DNA of 64,000 bases from Nitrospinaceae bacterium (GTDB lineage Bacteria > Nitrospinota > Nitrospinia > Nitrospinales > VA-1). The position numbers and the translations under genes were made by a program. Positions 53,829 through 63,908 of this stretch are shown piece after piece (positions within the stretch are counted from its first letter, which is position 1; every line of letters begins with the position of its first letter). The notes under the pieces are model-generated. The model searched no databases. It had not been told where the DNA came from and saw only the letters and a list, made by a program, of their open reading frames with translations. The DNA lies in contig JAESTE010000006.1 of NCBI GenBank assembly GCA_016763735.1, forward strand, positions 1 to 64,000, read 5' to 3'.

Positions 53829-56459
53829 ATGAACGCAGCATCTTACGAAGATACCGAGGCAGTGGAGACACAGGCGCGTAAGAAGCCCAGACCCCAGGAC
53901 GTGGACATGAGCTCTGACCATGACCAGGACGGCGAAGACGCTATGTCGGGCGAAGACGACACCATGTCCCCTGAAGCCATCCGCAAGGAACTCGCTGCTC
54001 AGCGCAAGTTCCAGACCACGGAGTCGGAAGACAAGACGGAGGACAGCCAGCGTGTCTTGCAGGACGTGGTGGCCAACCTTCAGCGTCAGCGGCAACACCT
54101 GAGGGCCCAAGAGGACATGGCAGACATGGCGGCTACTCTCAAGTCTTGTCCCCAGACCGCCAAGGCTCTGATGGCCGACGCGGCTGCCAAGAAAGCCAAG
54201 AAGGCCAAGCGATTGTCTCTGGCGGCGGACAAGTTGGCGTTTATCAAGACCATGGGCAACAAGCCCGCCAAGAAGAAGGTGGCTCCCCCTCCTATGTCTG
54301 CCAAGGCCCGCATGGCCAGGGCCGTCGCGAACGAGAGGGCCGCCCTCCTCAGCGTGGGTGTGGACCCTGACACCTTGTCAAACAAGAAGGCTGTCCCACG
54401 AGCCCCCAAGTCGCGTGTGGTGGTCAGCGACTCGGACGACGACGACGTGGACGTGGACGAACTGGACTTGACGTCTGGTCCTCCTCCCCCTCCTCCGACT
54501 CCTGTTGCCCCCACCGAGGAGGAAGAGGACGCGATTGAAGACGCGGAAGCAGTGGCCGAAGAGAAGGCCGCGGACGACGAGGACGACGACTACCAAGTGG
54601 GCGACCAGTCGGGAGAGGAGGAAGAAGAAGAGGAAGAGGAAGAGGACGGCGATGAGGAGGAGGAAGAGGAAGCAGAGCAATCCGAAGACGACAGTGCAGC
54701 CGGAGGAGACCAGAGCGAGGCCATTGGTGTGCAGCAGTCGATGGCCATGGATGCAGACGTGGACATGTATGAGTCCGACGAAGAGGACAAGGAAGAGGAT
54801 GCCAACGTGCCTTCTCCCCCTCCTCCGCGCAAGATCACGTCGAAGAAGCCTCCCACGTCCCGTCCCTCCGCCAAGAAGCGCAAGGCGGTGGTAATCCCCC
54901 CCTCTGACGACGAGGAGGATCAGGAAGAAGAGGACGTCGGCATGGACCAGGAACCGGAGGAAGACCCACTGGAGTCGACTCCGCCCTCTACCCCCGTGGT
55001 GCAGAAGTTCCCTCCTGTCAAACCCAAGTCCAAGCCCAAGTCCAAAGCCAAGCCTAAGTCCCGGTCCAAGCCCTCTGCTCCTGTGGCCACTGTCGACTCG
55101 GACGCAGCACAGTACACGTCAGTGGAGAACCCTATGTACGAAGGGCCTGCCGCCGAGGACGAGGACCAGATCCCCCGTGTGTCTGTTGGCAAAGGCTGGA
55201 CCGACGCCGACCTCAAACTCTTCAAGCCAGGCGACATCAAGCCTACTTCGGTCAAGACCACCAAGACTCGTCTGATGGGCAAGCGAGTCTACCATATTGG
55301 TACGGTGCAGTGCACTCTGCCCGTGGGAGGGTTCCCCTTGGACCACGACCCCAGCTCCAAGCACTTTATAGACACGGTGTTGCAGGACAACTGGACCCAC
55401 TTCAAGGTGTGTGTGCCTACGGGTCCGGCAGAGTGGATCTCTCTGTTGACCCTGCCCAAGAAGAAGGATCACCCGCAGACGTACTGGGCCCCCAAGAGCG
55501 GCTTGGTCAAGAAGATTGAACGCGCCATGTGTCGCAACGCTACCTTGGACGGGGAGCAGCGCAAAGACTTTGGCGACAAGGTGGGCAACACTCGCCTGGA
55601 CAACGAGCGGTACCGTCGTGTGGGCAACCTGTGCTTCCAGACTGTTCCGTATTCCAAGAACCAGATCGCGGCCTTGGTCAAGGCGCAAGGCGCAGACGGT
55701 GACGGCGACGTGGGGCAGTACCAACTGCTTGTGCGCCCACTCATGCACTGGGAGGCATGGACCCGGGCTGTGCATTCGTTCTGCAGCGGCAGGAACAAGC
55801 GCGAGGCTGCACGTGACGCCTCCCCTGTGTCGTCTCCTCAAGGCAACAAGTCTCCTGTCAAGAAGCGCAAGGTGGTCTTCCAGACCTCCCTCGCCGCGTC
55901 TGTCGACGCATCATGTGCGGCTGCCGCTGCCAAGGGATCTGCCGCTGATATTGCGGACATCCCTCTGCCCGACGGTGGCACCCCAGACGACAAGACCTTT
56001 GGGGACTTGCATAACCACATAACTTCTCTGGCCGGGGTCGGTTCTGCTGGAGTGGAGGCTGCCATGTACGGTCTCCACCGCTCTATGACACCTGCCAAAT
56101 TCTTGGAGTGGGCCATGTTTGCTGGGCGAGAGAGCCACTTCAGTTCGATGGACCAGCTGATGGAGGTGATCAAACAGGAATCCGACTTCAAGCCAGAGGA
56201 GCGGATGCTGGCGCTGATCGTCATGCAATGCCCCACTGTCATGAACTCCCTGTTGGGTCTGCTCCGTACCTCCATCCAGCTGACGACGCATCCTTTCCAC
56301 TCTGCCCCCGCCCCTGACCCCATGATCGCCCTGTCCGCCAAGTACGAGCCTCCGCTTCGCAAGCGCAAGGTCCCGCCCACGTCATCGAGCAAGTCTGTGC
56401 GTAAGGTGGCCACTACCAAACGGACCAAGGGCAAAGTGCCCACGCGACGAGTGAAGTGA
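53829..56459 (+). CDS. Acidic/basic low-complexity protein with conserved core, 876 aa
   Basis: ATG 53829 (catcaccATG). Residues 1-200 are charged and helical with a Lys/Ala-rich stretch (AAKKAKKAKRLS). About 200-400 is a long Asp/Glu run interspersed with Pro clusters. A KPKSKPKSKAKPKS Lys/Pro repeat follows near 400. A globular domain lies at about 450-650 (GKRVYHIGTVQCTLPVGGF, WISLLTLPKKK). A Ser/Lys linker with PVKKRKV (an SV40-like NLS) precedes a helical C-terminal domain and a basic end (KRTKGKVPTRRVK). A nuclear DNA- or histone-binding protein is inferred. Confidence 0.8.
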   Translation: MNAASYEDTEAVETQARKKPRPQDVDMSSDHDQDGEDAMSGEDDTMSPEAIRKELAAQRKFQTTESEDKTEDSQRVLQDVVANLQRQRQHLRAQEDMADMAATLKSCPQTAKALMADAAAKKAKKAKRLSLAADKLAFIKTMGNKPAKKKVAPPPMSAKARMARAVANERAALLSVGVDPDTLSNKKAVPRAPKSRVVVSDSDDDDVDVDELDLTSGPPPPPPTPVAPTEEEEDAIEDAEAVAEEKAADDEDDDYQVGDQSGEEEEEEEEEEDGDEEEEEEAEQSEDDSAAGGDQSEAIGVQQSMAMDADVDMYESDEEDKEEDANVPSPPPPRKITSKKPPTSRPSAKKRKAVVIPPSDDEEDQEEEDVGMDQEPEEDPLESTPPSTPVVQKFPPVKPKSKPKSKAKPKSRSKPSAPVATVDSDAAQYTSVENPMYEGPAAEDEDQIPRVSVGKGWTDADLKLFKPGDIKPTSVKTTKTRLMGKRVYHIGTVQCTLPVGGFPLDHDPSSKHFIDTVLQDNWTHFKVCVPTGPAEWISLLTLPKKKDHPQTYWAPKSGLVKKIERAMCRNATLDGEQRKDFGDKVGNTRLDNERYRRVGNLCFQTVPYSKNQIAALVKAQGADGDGDVGQYQLLVRPLMHWEAWTRAVHSFCSGRNKREAARDASPVSSPQGNKSPVKKRKVVFQTSLAASVDASCAAAAAKGSAADIADIPLPDGGTPDDKTFGDLHNHITSLAGVGSAGVEAAMYGLHRSMTPAKFLEWAMFAGRESHFSSMDQLMEVIKQESDFKPEERMLALIVMQCPTVMNSLLGLLRTSIQLTTHPFHSAPAPDPMIALSAKYEPPLRKRKVPPTSSSKSVRKVATTKRTKGKVPTRRVK

Positions 56460-56530
56460 GTAGTGAGTGCGCCAAGTCAGGCGTAGTGTGTGCCGTTGTG
56501 AATACCAATACAATACTGTTCCCTTTGACC

Positions 56531-57139
56531 ATGCCTCCCAAGAAAGTCCCCCAAAGTGGCAAGAAGACCAAGAACCTGCCTCGCCCGGTGCGTCCGCGCA
56601 AGAGACGCAAGCTGATCGAGTCGGGTACAGCCCACAAGATCAGGGCCAAGTCTGTCAAGCACCAGGCGCGGCGGGTCGCAGACTTGGCAGAGGGGCGCAA
56701 GGGCCGGTCCCGTCCCTTTGTGTGTGCTGCGTGCAAGGTCAAGACCACGGCATTAGTATTGTCTCGAAGGTGTGCGGCGTTCCATACCGCACTGGCCCCC
56801 GACACCTACGGCATTCGCTACTCTCTCATCTACGCGCGGGTGCTGGAACGGCTGGACGAGGGACACGGGGTGCTGTGTGGCAAGTGCGAAGGCTACCCAG
56901 ACGCCAACGTGTTCAAGGCTGAGCTGGAAGTGAACGACAACGTGTGGTTACGAAAGAATTTACTCAAGTGGTTCGGCGCGGCCGTGATCAAGGACATGCC
57001 CCCGATGTCAGAGGGTGGCACGTTGGTGCGCAAACCCAAAGGGCAACGAAGCAGCAGCAGTAGCAAGTCTGCCGTGGCGCCGGTCAGGCAGGAGCCGCCA
57101 ACGCGTACCGGTCCAGTCGCCCCAAGTCTGCCCCACTAG
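56531..57139 (+). CDS. Basic zinc-binding protein, 202 aa
   Basis: ATG 56531 (tgaccATGcc) is preferred to the extension overlapping the previous stop. The N-terminal 65 residues are very basic (RPRKRRKLIE, NLS-like). A zinc-ribbon-like pair follows: VCAACKVK and, about 50 residues later, LCGKCEGYPDAN. The C-terminal 50 residues are Ser/Pro-rich. It is likely a nuclear protein; the family is unknown. It follows the 876-residue protein closely and overlaps the 3' end of the 2127-residue gene by 56 bases in the opposite direction. Confidence 0.74.
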   Translation: MPPKKVPQSGKKTKNLPRPVRPRKRRKLIESGTAHKIRAKSVKHQARRVADLAEGRKGRSRPFVCAACKVKTTALVLSRRCAAFHTALAPDTYGIRYSLIYARVLERLDEGHGVLCGKCEGYPDANVFKAELEVNDNVWLRKNLLKWFGAAVIKDMPPMSEGGTLVRKPKGQRSSSSSKSAVAPVRQEPPTRTGPVAPSLPH

Positions 57140-60100
57140 AGAACATGCGCATCATCGCGCGCCATGTCTGACGAGGCATCCCCGTCTGGATGAATTGAGG
57201 ACATCCGTGCAGAAGACGACGAGGCTTCACGTGTGCCAGCATATGCAGCCGGCGCGCGTGCCACGATCTAAATATATCAACCTTGTCTCCGTCCTTTAGT
57301 CTACCTGACCGCGCCACCTGTTCCAGTGCGTACCACCCCACGGTAGCGTCCGACAAACGTGGAGCGTCCAGCACCAGGTAGGGGGCCACACCCTTGGTGG
57401 GGAACATGCCACCGGTCGTGTCCATGTCGTTGGACGTCATGCCCATGGCCTCGTCCTCGTCTCCCGATTCTTCCTCTGATACTTCCTCTGGGTCGCTCTT
57501 GTAATCAGAGTCGTCTTCGCCGCTGTCGTCCACGATTAGAGTCGTCTTGGTGACGGCGTAGGACGACGACATACCCTTGAGCATACGTGGGGCTTGGTGC
57601 AGCACCAGGCTGGACAGTTGATGCAGACGGGTGTGCACGTCTGCCACGCTCTCGTGGGGTCGACGCCCGATACGGATCTGGTTCATGCGTCGCACCAGGA
57701 TGTCTTCTGATTTGACGCCTACCGGAACCTCCAGCTTGCCGTCAAACAACAACAGGTCACGGGCCTGGTCCGGCTCCGTCATGACGGTGTTGATCCAGGC
57801 CGCGCTGTCGTCTCGGTTGTAGTCGATAGGTCCAATGTCCATTGCGGTCTGCATGGCGTCGATCAGTTTCATGGTGGCGTGGGCCCGTTGCTGCTGTACC
57901 AAGAACAACTTGAGGTGGGACGCCAGCTTGCTCTGCCCGTACGACTGGACGGCTTCCGGAGTGGTGACAGTGCTTGCCACCAACTTCCGGGCCGCCTTGG
58001 GGATGTGTTGGATCCCGCCCAAGAACGACGCACGCTCCAGCAGTTCGCGGGTCAGGATGGAGTTGCGCAGAGAGGGCAGAGTACGGGTCATTTGCAAGGA
58101 CGTGTCGGCGTTCCCGATCTTGTTGTCCCGTACGTGGCGCATGAGGGTTTGTAGGATGTTTGCCGAGCGCACACCCTTCAGTCCGGGTGTGTCAGGCATA
58201 GAGGTGTACTCCAGGTCGTCGCCGAGTTCTTTGAGTGACGCTGTCCATATCTCGGCCAGGGCTTTCTGGGCTTGTCCAGCGGCTCGTGCTTCCGCGAACT
58301 GTGCCACAGAATGCCACGGTCCGTCAGGGGAAGACAGTACACGGTTGAGGTTCTCCATGCCGGCCTCCATGACTTCGGGACCCGCGTTCCCTTGGGCCCG
58401 GGCGATACCGTAGTCGCGCAGAGACGTGAAGGCCTGGGTCACCAACGGGTCCAGTGTGTCCATGACGTCTCCCAGTTCACCCAGTTGACGCGTGGCCACG
58501 ATCAACCAGCTGGCGGTAGTGAACTGTACGTTGGAAAGACGCGAGTCGTGTCGCATCTCCAACACGGTGGCGTGCTCCGTGACCCGTCCGGCCGCGGCAG
58601 AGCCTCCCACCAGATCAAACGACGTGGACGACCCCGAGGCACTGTCTGTGTCCAGGTCGGCGCCCAGGGTACGAGTGTAGCGTTTGAGTCGGGACACAAT
58701 GCCACGAGCAGTGGACAAGGCACGAGGGGTTACGTCGTCCTTTTTCATTTGTGCCACGTACGTCAAGAGGGTGGCCCATCCGTCCTGGTACGCCGCAGTG
58801 GTGAGGGCCAATTGACCATGGTTGCGGGAGGACGTGGCGTCTTCTATCCGCGTACGCAACGACAACACCACGTTGGCCAGGAACTGCACGTGAGCCACAG
58901 ACGGTTCGGTGTGGGTGGGGTCCAGTCGCGGCGCAGGGATCATGGCCAGTTCCATCTTCTCGTCTTCGTCGTCTACACGAGGGGGGAAGGACCCGGGTGC
59001 GTCCGTGCTACTGTTACGGTCGAGGACAGCAATCATGTCCCTGGTGTCTCGGATCTGCTGACCTCGACTGAGGAGCCGGGCCTGTGCCTCGTTGCTTTTC
59101 TTGGTAGGACGACCCTTCTTGGAGACCAGCTTGTTGTCTGTCTTCTGGCTGCGTTCCATGGCGGTCATTTTCTGCATGAGGTCTCTGCGCTGAGGACCGT
59201 GGCGTGCTTCCACCAAGATGTTGTGCAGGGTGGCTCGAGTAGACGCAGTATGGGCAAACAGAGACACAGGGCGGCCGTACCGCGTGGAATCGTGGTCAGG
59301 GGTGTCCATGTCCATGCCTCGGCGTCCGGCAGCCACCAGGGTGTAGAGGGTAGACGTGTCCACCGAGGTAGGCACCATGAGGGTGGCCAGCTGGAGCAAC
59401 TGCCGGGCCTCAGCAGTGTACTGCAAGATGTCTCGCTCGGGTACACGGGCGTGCTGAACCCTGAACGTAGCGGCCAGGTCGGCGAACCGGTCATGGGCCG
59501 CGAACTCCTTGCGCATGAAGTGGACGGTAGCCACCAGGGTGTCAAGGGTGGACTCCCTGACGTTCTCTCGTGACGCCAAGACCATGAGATCGGCCCACGC
59601 ACGGCGCCCAGTCTTTGACTCTGCCCGGATACTTGACGACGTGAACGCCAGCCACTTGTACTCTTCTGTGTTGCGCAACGTGGCAATGGTCTGGGGCTCG
59701 TCTGTGTCGTCTGCAGTGAGTGCACTCGCGGGCAACAACCCGGCGTCACCTAGCGCCCCCCATATAGCTGTATTGAGGAGTGCCGGTACATCTTCGTCGT
59801 CGTCGCTGCTGCCACTGCTGCTCTCTTCCTCCTGCTCGTCTTCCTCTTCCTCCACGTCTTCGTCGCTGGCGTCCTCGTCCACGTACACCGAGACACGGAT
59901 GTTCTTGTGGTGTATCCGTCGCTTGTCTTTGCGGCTGGTCTTGCGTTCCACGGCTCGTTCGGCAGAGGCCAGGGCCACTACGTTCTCGTGGAACAGGAGT
60001 CCCACCTCAATGGCCGCCCCCAACGCCACACCGGACACACCACGTAGGGTGACATGGCCCAATTTGGACTCGGGTGTGGCCTTGCGGCGTGCGGCGAACT

Positions 60101-63100
60101 CCCGGGCGTCCAGTCGAACCGGATGGTCAGGGTACATGGACACGTCGGCCACCGTCTCGGCACGCACATTGGCCAGAGTGGTGTGGGCCTGGCGCTGGGC
60201 TTGACGTAGGGTGTCTTCCGTGGCCTGTGTTTGCTTGATGCGCTGCTCGGCCAAGTCAAAGTCAGACTTGTGGGACACCAACACTCCCTTCAGGTTGGCT
60301 ACTGGGGCCTTTCTGGCGTGTGCCGCCTCGATCTGAGCGTCCACCTCTTCCATACGGGTGTGTGCAGCGTCACGTTCTTTGGCAAACCAGGCCTTTTGGT
60401 GCACGGCCCGGTCCACCAACTCGGAGCGTACCTTCAGACGGGTCTCTGCGTGGGCCACCTTGCGTTCGTGGTACTGTTTGAACGCCTGGCCCTGGGCCCG
60501 GACCACCAATGTGCCCCATCCGCCTTGGTCAGCTGTGGATTCAAAGTTCTGGGTCCACGACGTCACCAACCGATGCGACACCTCCGAGTCCACAGACAGC
60601 TGGGTCTCCAACGCGGTCATGGCGGCCTGGTGCACCGGCTTGGACGTGTCGGTGACGTACTTGTTGAAGAACTTCATGCCGTGACGGGTCAGCAAGGCAC
60701 GAACGGTGATGTGGCGTGCGGGCGGGAAGTACCCCTTGACCCCGAAGTACGCCATGATAAACCGTCGGGTGCCCAAGCTGAACTCGTCGTCCACGTTGAT
60801 GCGTCGTACCATGTGCCACGCATTGGCTTTGCGTTTCTTGGGGACACCCTTCTCGTCTTCGTCTTCGCTGGTCCCGTCAGAAGTCCCGTCCGAGGTCCCG
60901 TCCGAGGTCCACCCGTCCTCTGACCCCGACGACTCGTCGCCTGCTTCCCGTCCAGGGAGTGCGGCCGGGTTAAGCAACAGGAAGCGGTTGCGCAAGGCTA
61001 TGCGGGCCCGCTTCAAGCTCACACGTGTCACCTGGTCCAAGTCAAACTCCTGGTCTCGGGCCACAGTGACCAGGCTGGCTTGGCGTTGGTTCCATTCTCT
61101 GGTGCTGGTAAGGCAGCGCTTGTCGCGTAGCAGCAGCAACAACAACTGTTCACGGTGGTTGTTCAGCTCCACCGACCGGTCGCCCTCCAGGGTCTGCACG
61201 ATGGCAGTGGCCCATTGCATCAACCACTCGGGGGAGGTGGTGGACTTGGGGGCGAACTGCTTGAGTTCCTCCACAAACTCCATCCTCTGCGACGACACCG
61301 CTGCGTCTACTTGTGCGTGGGTGCTGTCTGCGGCATTCACCAGACGGGTGGCCTTGGCGTGGGGAAGGTCGGAGGAAGAGTCGTCGTCGGAGTCACGGGC
61401 CTTGCGTTTGGTGGTGACCACTGCCTTGTCGTCCTCGTCTTCTTCTGTGTCTGCCTCGGCGAACGCGTCCACGTCCATGTCTTTCTCGTCCGGGGCTTCG
61501 TTGTCTTTCTCTTCCATGTCCACGTCCATGTCTTCCTCTTCCGATCCACGACCGAACGACTTGGGTACACCGTGTGCGCGGGCCCGTGCCAGGACACGTC
61601 TCATCTCCCCCGAGTCTCCGTCGCTGCACAGGGCGTCGTACACCACAGACAGGGACCGCCCGGTGTCGTACACAGACTTGATGAGGTCCATGCCTTGCCT
61701 GCTGAGCCGTCCCCCGCCCATGCTGGCACGGCTGTCGGACATGTCGGACAGCTGGTTGATGACGATGGTGGACAGTTGGGTGCTGGTGGCGTCAGGTTTG
61801 TCTTGGGCCAGACGCACCACCCGCGTGGCCACCGCCATCATGATCTCGCGGTACACGTCACGGTGCAGGTGGGCAAACTGGTTGGCGGCCTTGTTCACGT
61901 TCTTCGATTCCCTTCTGATGGCTTTGGCGTCTTGCTCCTTCAGGGGTTTCTTCTTCCACGCGGCCAAACGTGTGGAGGCTTCCTCCCAGAGGTTCACGAC
62001 ATGGGGACCCCAGTCCAGTGACAAAGTGATCTGACGCACCAGGTGACGGGCCAACAGACCCACCAAGGGCTGGAGAGACTTCATGGTCTGTCGCGCGGCT
62101 GCCTGGTCCATGCCCAGTGCGCCACTGTCCGACACCACCCGGTGAAGCAGCTCGTGTTCGGCCAGTACGTTGAGTGAGGTGTCCACTGCTTCGGGGTGCC
62201 ACAGACTCTGGTGGGTAATCATCAACCGGTCGATTGCGTAGATCGAAGGGAACTCGGGCTCGTCCACGGCTACCCCGTAGGTCGCCCCAGAGAAGGTGAA
62301 GGGGGTCGCCACGATCAAAACCCCCGACGGGTGCTTGGGCAGCAGAGAAGAGGGGATGCCTCCCAGCGGCACCGACTCGGCGTACATGGACACCAAGGCG
62401 TTGACGTGATGGATGGACTCCTGCAGGATCATGGCAGGGATGGGTAGCATGGGCTGGGGATTGAACAGCTCGCGCAACTGGGCGTCGCGGCGTATGTCCA
62501 CAGGCCCCAGCAGGTCGCACCGGTCGAAGCCACAGAACATAGTCTGCTGTTCCAGCCAGGCGCTCACCCGGAAGATCCACGCGTACCGGTGGCACACGGG
62601 GCACATGAAGATCACGCGTTCCTGTAAGTGGTAGGTGTGCATCTGGCGTCGCTCCTGGGTACGTTCGCTCAACAGGCTGCGCAAGAGCATGGGGTCGTAC
62701 GCGTGCTTGTTGGCCCGGACTTCGTGGGCGTCTTTGATGGCCAGCAGCAGACGGGACCGTGCGTTCGAACCTGACGACAGTTCGGTGTTGCGTGCACCAG
62801 GCATGAGGGAAGCGTGTGCTTCGTCGTCGAAGACCAGTCGGGCTTTGAAGGCCGCTTGCTTCTTGCCAGTCAACCCTCTGAGCTGGTCCGGGGTGGCGAA
62901 GGCGGCGTCCTCTCGAGCAGGGATCAAGTGGCTCAGCGGGTGTTGAGGCTTGTTCAATTGTGATCCGTAGCGGAACCCGTGTTCTAGGCGGGGTGCACGG
63001 TATACGAAGCGGGCGGCACTGACGGCGACCGTGTGGGGGTCGTTGATGGGGGCGATCGACAGTCGGATGGCGTTGATCATGGCGGTCACAGAGTGGAACT

Positions 63101-63467
63101 TCACCCCGTTGGCTTGGTACAGCAGGTCTGTGCGGCGCTGATGTTCCCGGGCAGCACGGGTGTAGGCCTTGCGTGCCTTGGCCCGGGGCGCACACAGCAG
63201 GATGGGCATGTCGGGCAGACGACGCCACTTGGCCCACCGTATGACCCGCTTCTGCACGCCGGCGTGGTCGGCAGGGTCGTGGGGCAGCAGTACGTTGGAC
63301 ATGGCCACCGTGGCGTTGTCTGCGTGGGCCCAGGGGTGCACCATGATTATGGTCCAGGGCATGAGGTTGTACGCCATGGCCGCTTTCCCGGCATTGGGGG
63401 TCCACAGGGCATTGACCTCCACCCGCAGCCGGGCCACGGGCTTTCCCTTGCGTTCGGTCGAGGCCAT
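57084..63467 (-). CDS. Giant protein with acidic linkers and zinc site, 2127 aa
   Basis: The frame is open to a TTG at 63536; the first ATG is 63467 (gcATGGcc). The N-terminal 640 residues include a possible zinc site (MCPVCHRYAW...MFCGFDRC, about 287-316). Four Asp/Glu/Ser-rich linkers (about 636-696, 839-876, 1192-1229 and 1976-2009) separate largely helical domains. One linker contains a 4-residue tandem repeat (TSDG). There is no signal peptide or membrane segment. Like the 2720-residue protein it looks like a large structural or tegument-type protein; no family is recognised and I see no clear sequence similarity between the two. Confidence 0.82.
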   Translation of the reverse strand: MASTERKGKPVARLRVEVNALWTPNAGKAAMAYNLMPWTIIMVHPWAHADNATVAMSNVLLPHDPADHAGVQKRVIRWAKWRRLPDMPILLCAPRAKARKAYTRAAREHQRRTDLLYQANGVKFHSVTAMINAIRLSIAPINDPHTVAVSAARFVYRAPRLEHGFRYGSQLNKPQHPLSHLIPAREDAAFATPDQLRGLTGKKQAAFKARLVFDDEAHASLMPGARNTELSSGSNARSRLLLAIKDAHEVRANKHAYDPMLLRSLLSERTQERRQMHTYHLQERVIFMCPVCHRYAWIFRVSAWLEQQTMFCGFDRCDLLGPVDIRRDAQLRELFNPQPMLPIPAMILQESIHHVNALVSMYAESVPLGGIPSSLLPKHPSGVLIVATPFTFSGATYGVAVDEPEFPSIYAIDRLMITHQSLWHPEAVDTSLNVLAEHELLHRVVSDSGALGMDQAAARQTMKSLQPLVGLLARHLVRQITLSLDWGPHVVNLWEEASTRLAAWKKKPLKEQDAKAIRRESKNVNKAANQFAHLHRDVYREIMMAVATRVVRLAQDKPDATSTQLSTIVINQLSDMSDSRASMGGGRLSRQGMDLIKSVYDTGRSLSVVYDALCSDGDSGEMRRVLARARAHGVPKSFGRGSEEEDMDVDMEEKDNEAPDEKDMDVDAFAEADTEEDEDDKAVVTTKRKARDSDDDSSSDLPHAKATRLVNAADSTHAQVDAAVSSQRMEFVEELKQFAPKSTTSPEWLMQWATAIVQTLEGDRSVELNNHREQLLLLLLRDKRCLTSTREWNQRQASLVTVARDQEFDLDQVTRVSLKRARIALRNRFLLLNPAALPGREAGDESSGSEDGWTSDGTSDGTSDGTSEDEDEKGVPKKRKANAWHMVRRINVDDEFSLGTRRFIMAYFGVKGYFPPARHITVRALLTRHGMKFFNKYVTDTSKPVHQAAMTALETQLSVDSEVSHRLVTSWTQNFESTADQGGWGTLVVRAQGQAFKQYHERKVAHAETRLKVRSELVDRAVHQKAWFAKERDAAHTRMEEVDAQIEAAHARKAPVANLKGVLVSHKSDFDLAEQRIKQTQATEDTLRQAQRQAHTTLANVRAETVADVSMYPDHPVRLDAREFAARRKATPESKLGHVTLRGVSGVALGAAIEVGLLFHENVVALASAERAVERKTSRKDKRRIHHKNIRVSVYVDEDASDEDVEEEEDEQEEESSSGSSDDDEDVPALLNTAIWGALGDAGLLPASALTADDTDEPQTIATLRNTEEYKWLAFTSSSIRAESKTGRRAWADLMVLASRENVRESTLDTLVATVHFMRKEFAAHDRFADLAATFRVQHARVPERDILQYTAEARQLLQLATLMVPTSVDTSTLYTLVAAGRRGMDMDTPDHDSTRYGRPVSLFAHTASTRATLHNILVEARHGPQRRDLMQKMTAMERSQKTDNKLVSKKGRPTKKSNEAQARLLSRGQQIRDTRDMIAVLDRNSSTDAPGSFPPRVDDEDEKMELAMIPAPRLDPTHTEPSVAHVQFLANVVLSLRTRIEDATSSRNHGQLALTTAAYQDGWATLLTYVAQMKKDDVTPRALSTARGIVSRLKRYTRTLGADLDTDSASGSSTSFDLVGGSAAAGRVTEHATVLEMRHDSRLSNVQFTTASWLIVATRQLGELGDVMDTLDPLVTQAFTSLRDYGIARAQGNAGPEVMEAGMENLNRVLSSPDGPWHSVAQFAEARAAGQAQKALAEIWTASLKELGDDLEYTSMPDTPGLKGVRSANILQTLMRHVRDNKIGNADTSLQMTRTLPSLRNSILTRELLERASFLGGIQHIPKAARKLVASTVTTPEAVQSYGQSKLASHLKLFLVQQQRAHATMKLIDAMQTAMDIGPIDYNRDDSAAWINTVMTEPDQARDLLLFDGKLEVPVGVKSEDILVRRMNQIRIGRRPHESVADVHTRLHQLSSLVLHQAPRMLKGMSSSYAVTKTTLIVDDSGEDDSDYKSDPEEVSEEESGDEDEAMGMTSNDMDTTGGMFPTKGVAPYLVLDAPRLSDATVGWYALEQVARSGRLKDGDKVDIFRSWHARRLHMLAHVKPRRLLHGCPQFIQTGMPRQTWRAMMRMFSSGADLGRLDRYALAAPA
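60871..60906. repeat. Three 12-base tandem repeats encoding TSDG
   Basis: GTCCCGTCAGAA, GTCCCGTCCGAG, GTCCCGTCCGAG in tandem. They lie in frame inside an acidic linker of the 2127-residue protein; copy number may vary between isolates. Confidence 0.7.
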
Positions 63468-63554
63468 GCTGGACCCTCGGCCAATCGTTGTACACAATCG
63501 CACCGCCTGCTGATGTTTAGAGAACGCGGGAGGCAATCCGAAGAATGTATGTGT

Positions 63555-63908
63555 CTACTGACTCGGGCGAGACGACTTGAGCAGGCGCAGACGGAGTTCG
63601 CTGGGGGCGACGCGGGCACGGGAAGGGGTGCCTTCCTTGTCTCCGGAGACGGCAGGCGTGGTGGCAGAGTCACTGGACGAAGAGGATTCGGCAGGCACTC
63701 GGCGGCAGAGGCATACGCAGATCTTGACCAACAGGAACGACAGGAGGATCACCAGTACCACTACGTACCACGAGATCGTCCACCTAGTGGGAACACACGC
63801 GTGTCCGGTGCGCCAATGCTGCACACACGCCCAGCCGGTGCGGTCGTCGTGTTCAAGCGCGTTTCGCAGTCCGCGTCCCAAGAGTACTGGGGTGGCAGAG
63901 AATTCCAT
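63555..63908 (-). CDS. Small single-pass membrane protein, 117 aa
   Basis: ATG 63908. About 45 N-terminal residues contain Cys and Trp (WACVQHW, HACVP). A transmembrane helix (about 46-67, YVVVLVILLSFLLVKI) is followed by a Cys cluster (CVCLCRRV) suitable for palmitoylation. The tail is Ser/Thr-rich and basic (RARVAPSELRLRLLKSSR). No signal peptide, so orientation is uncertain. No family is recognised. It is the last gene in the window and lies upstream of the giant gene on the same strand. Confidence 0.72.
   Translation of the reverse strand: MEFSATPVLLGRGLRNALEHDDRTGWACVQHWRTGHACVPTRWTISWYVVVLVILLSFLLVKICVCLCRRVPAESSSSSDSATTPAVSGDKEGTPSRARVAPSELRLRLLKSSRPSQ

Noticed and set aside
58272..59573. 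433-codon plus-strand frame inside the giant minus-strand gene
   Set aside because: Antisense shadow; the minus strand carries a continuous 2127-residue frame with typical viral composition.
60706..62034. 442-codon plus-strand frame, Ser-rich
   Set aside because: Antisense of the acidic linkers of the 2127-residue protein; Asp/Glu codons read as Ser/Arg on the other strand.
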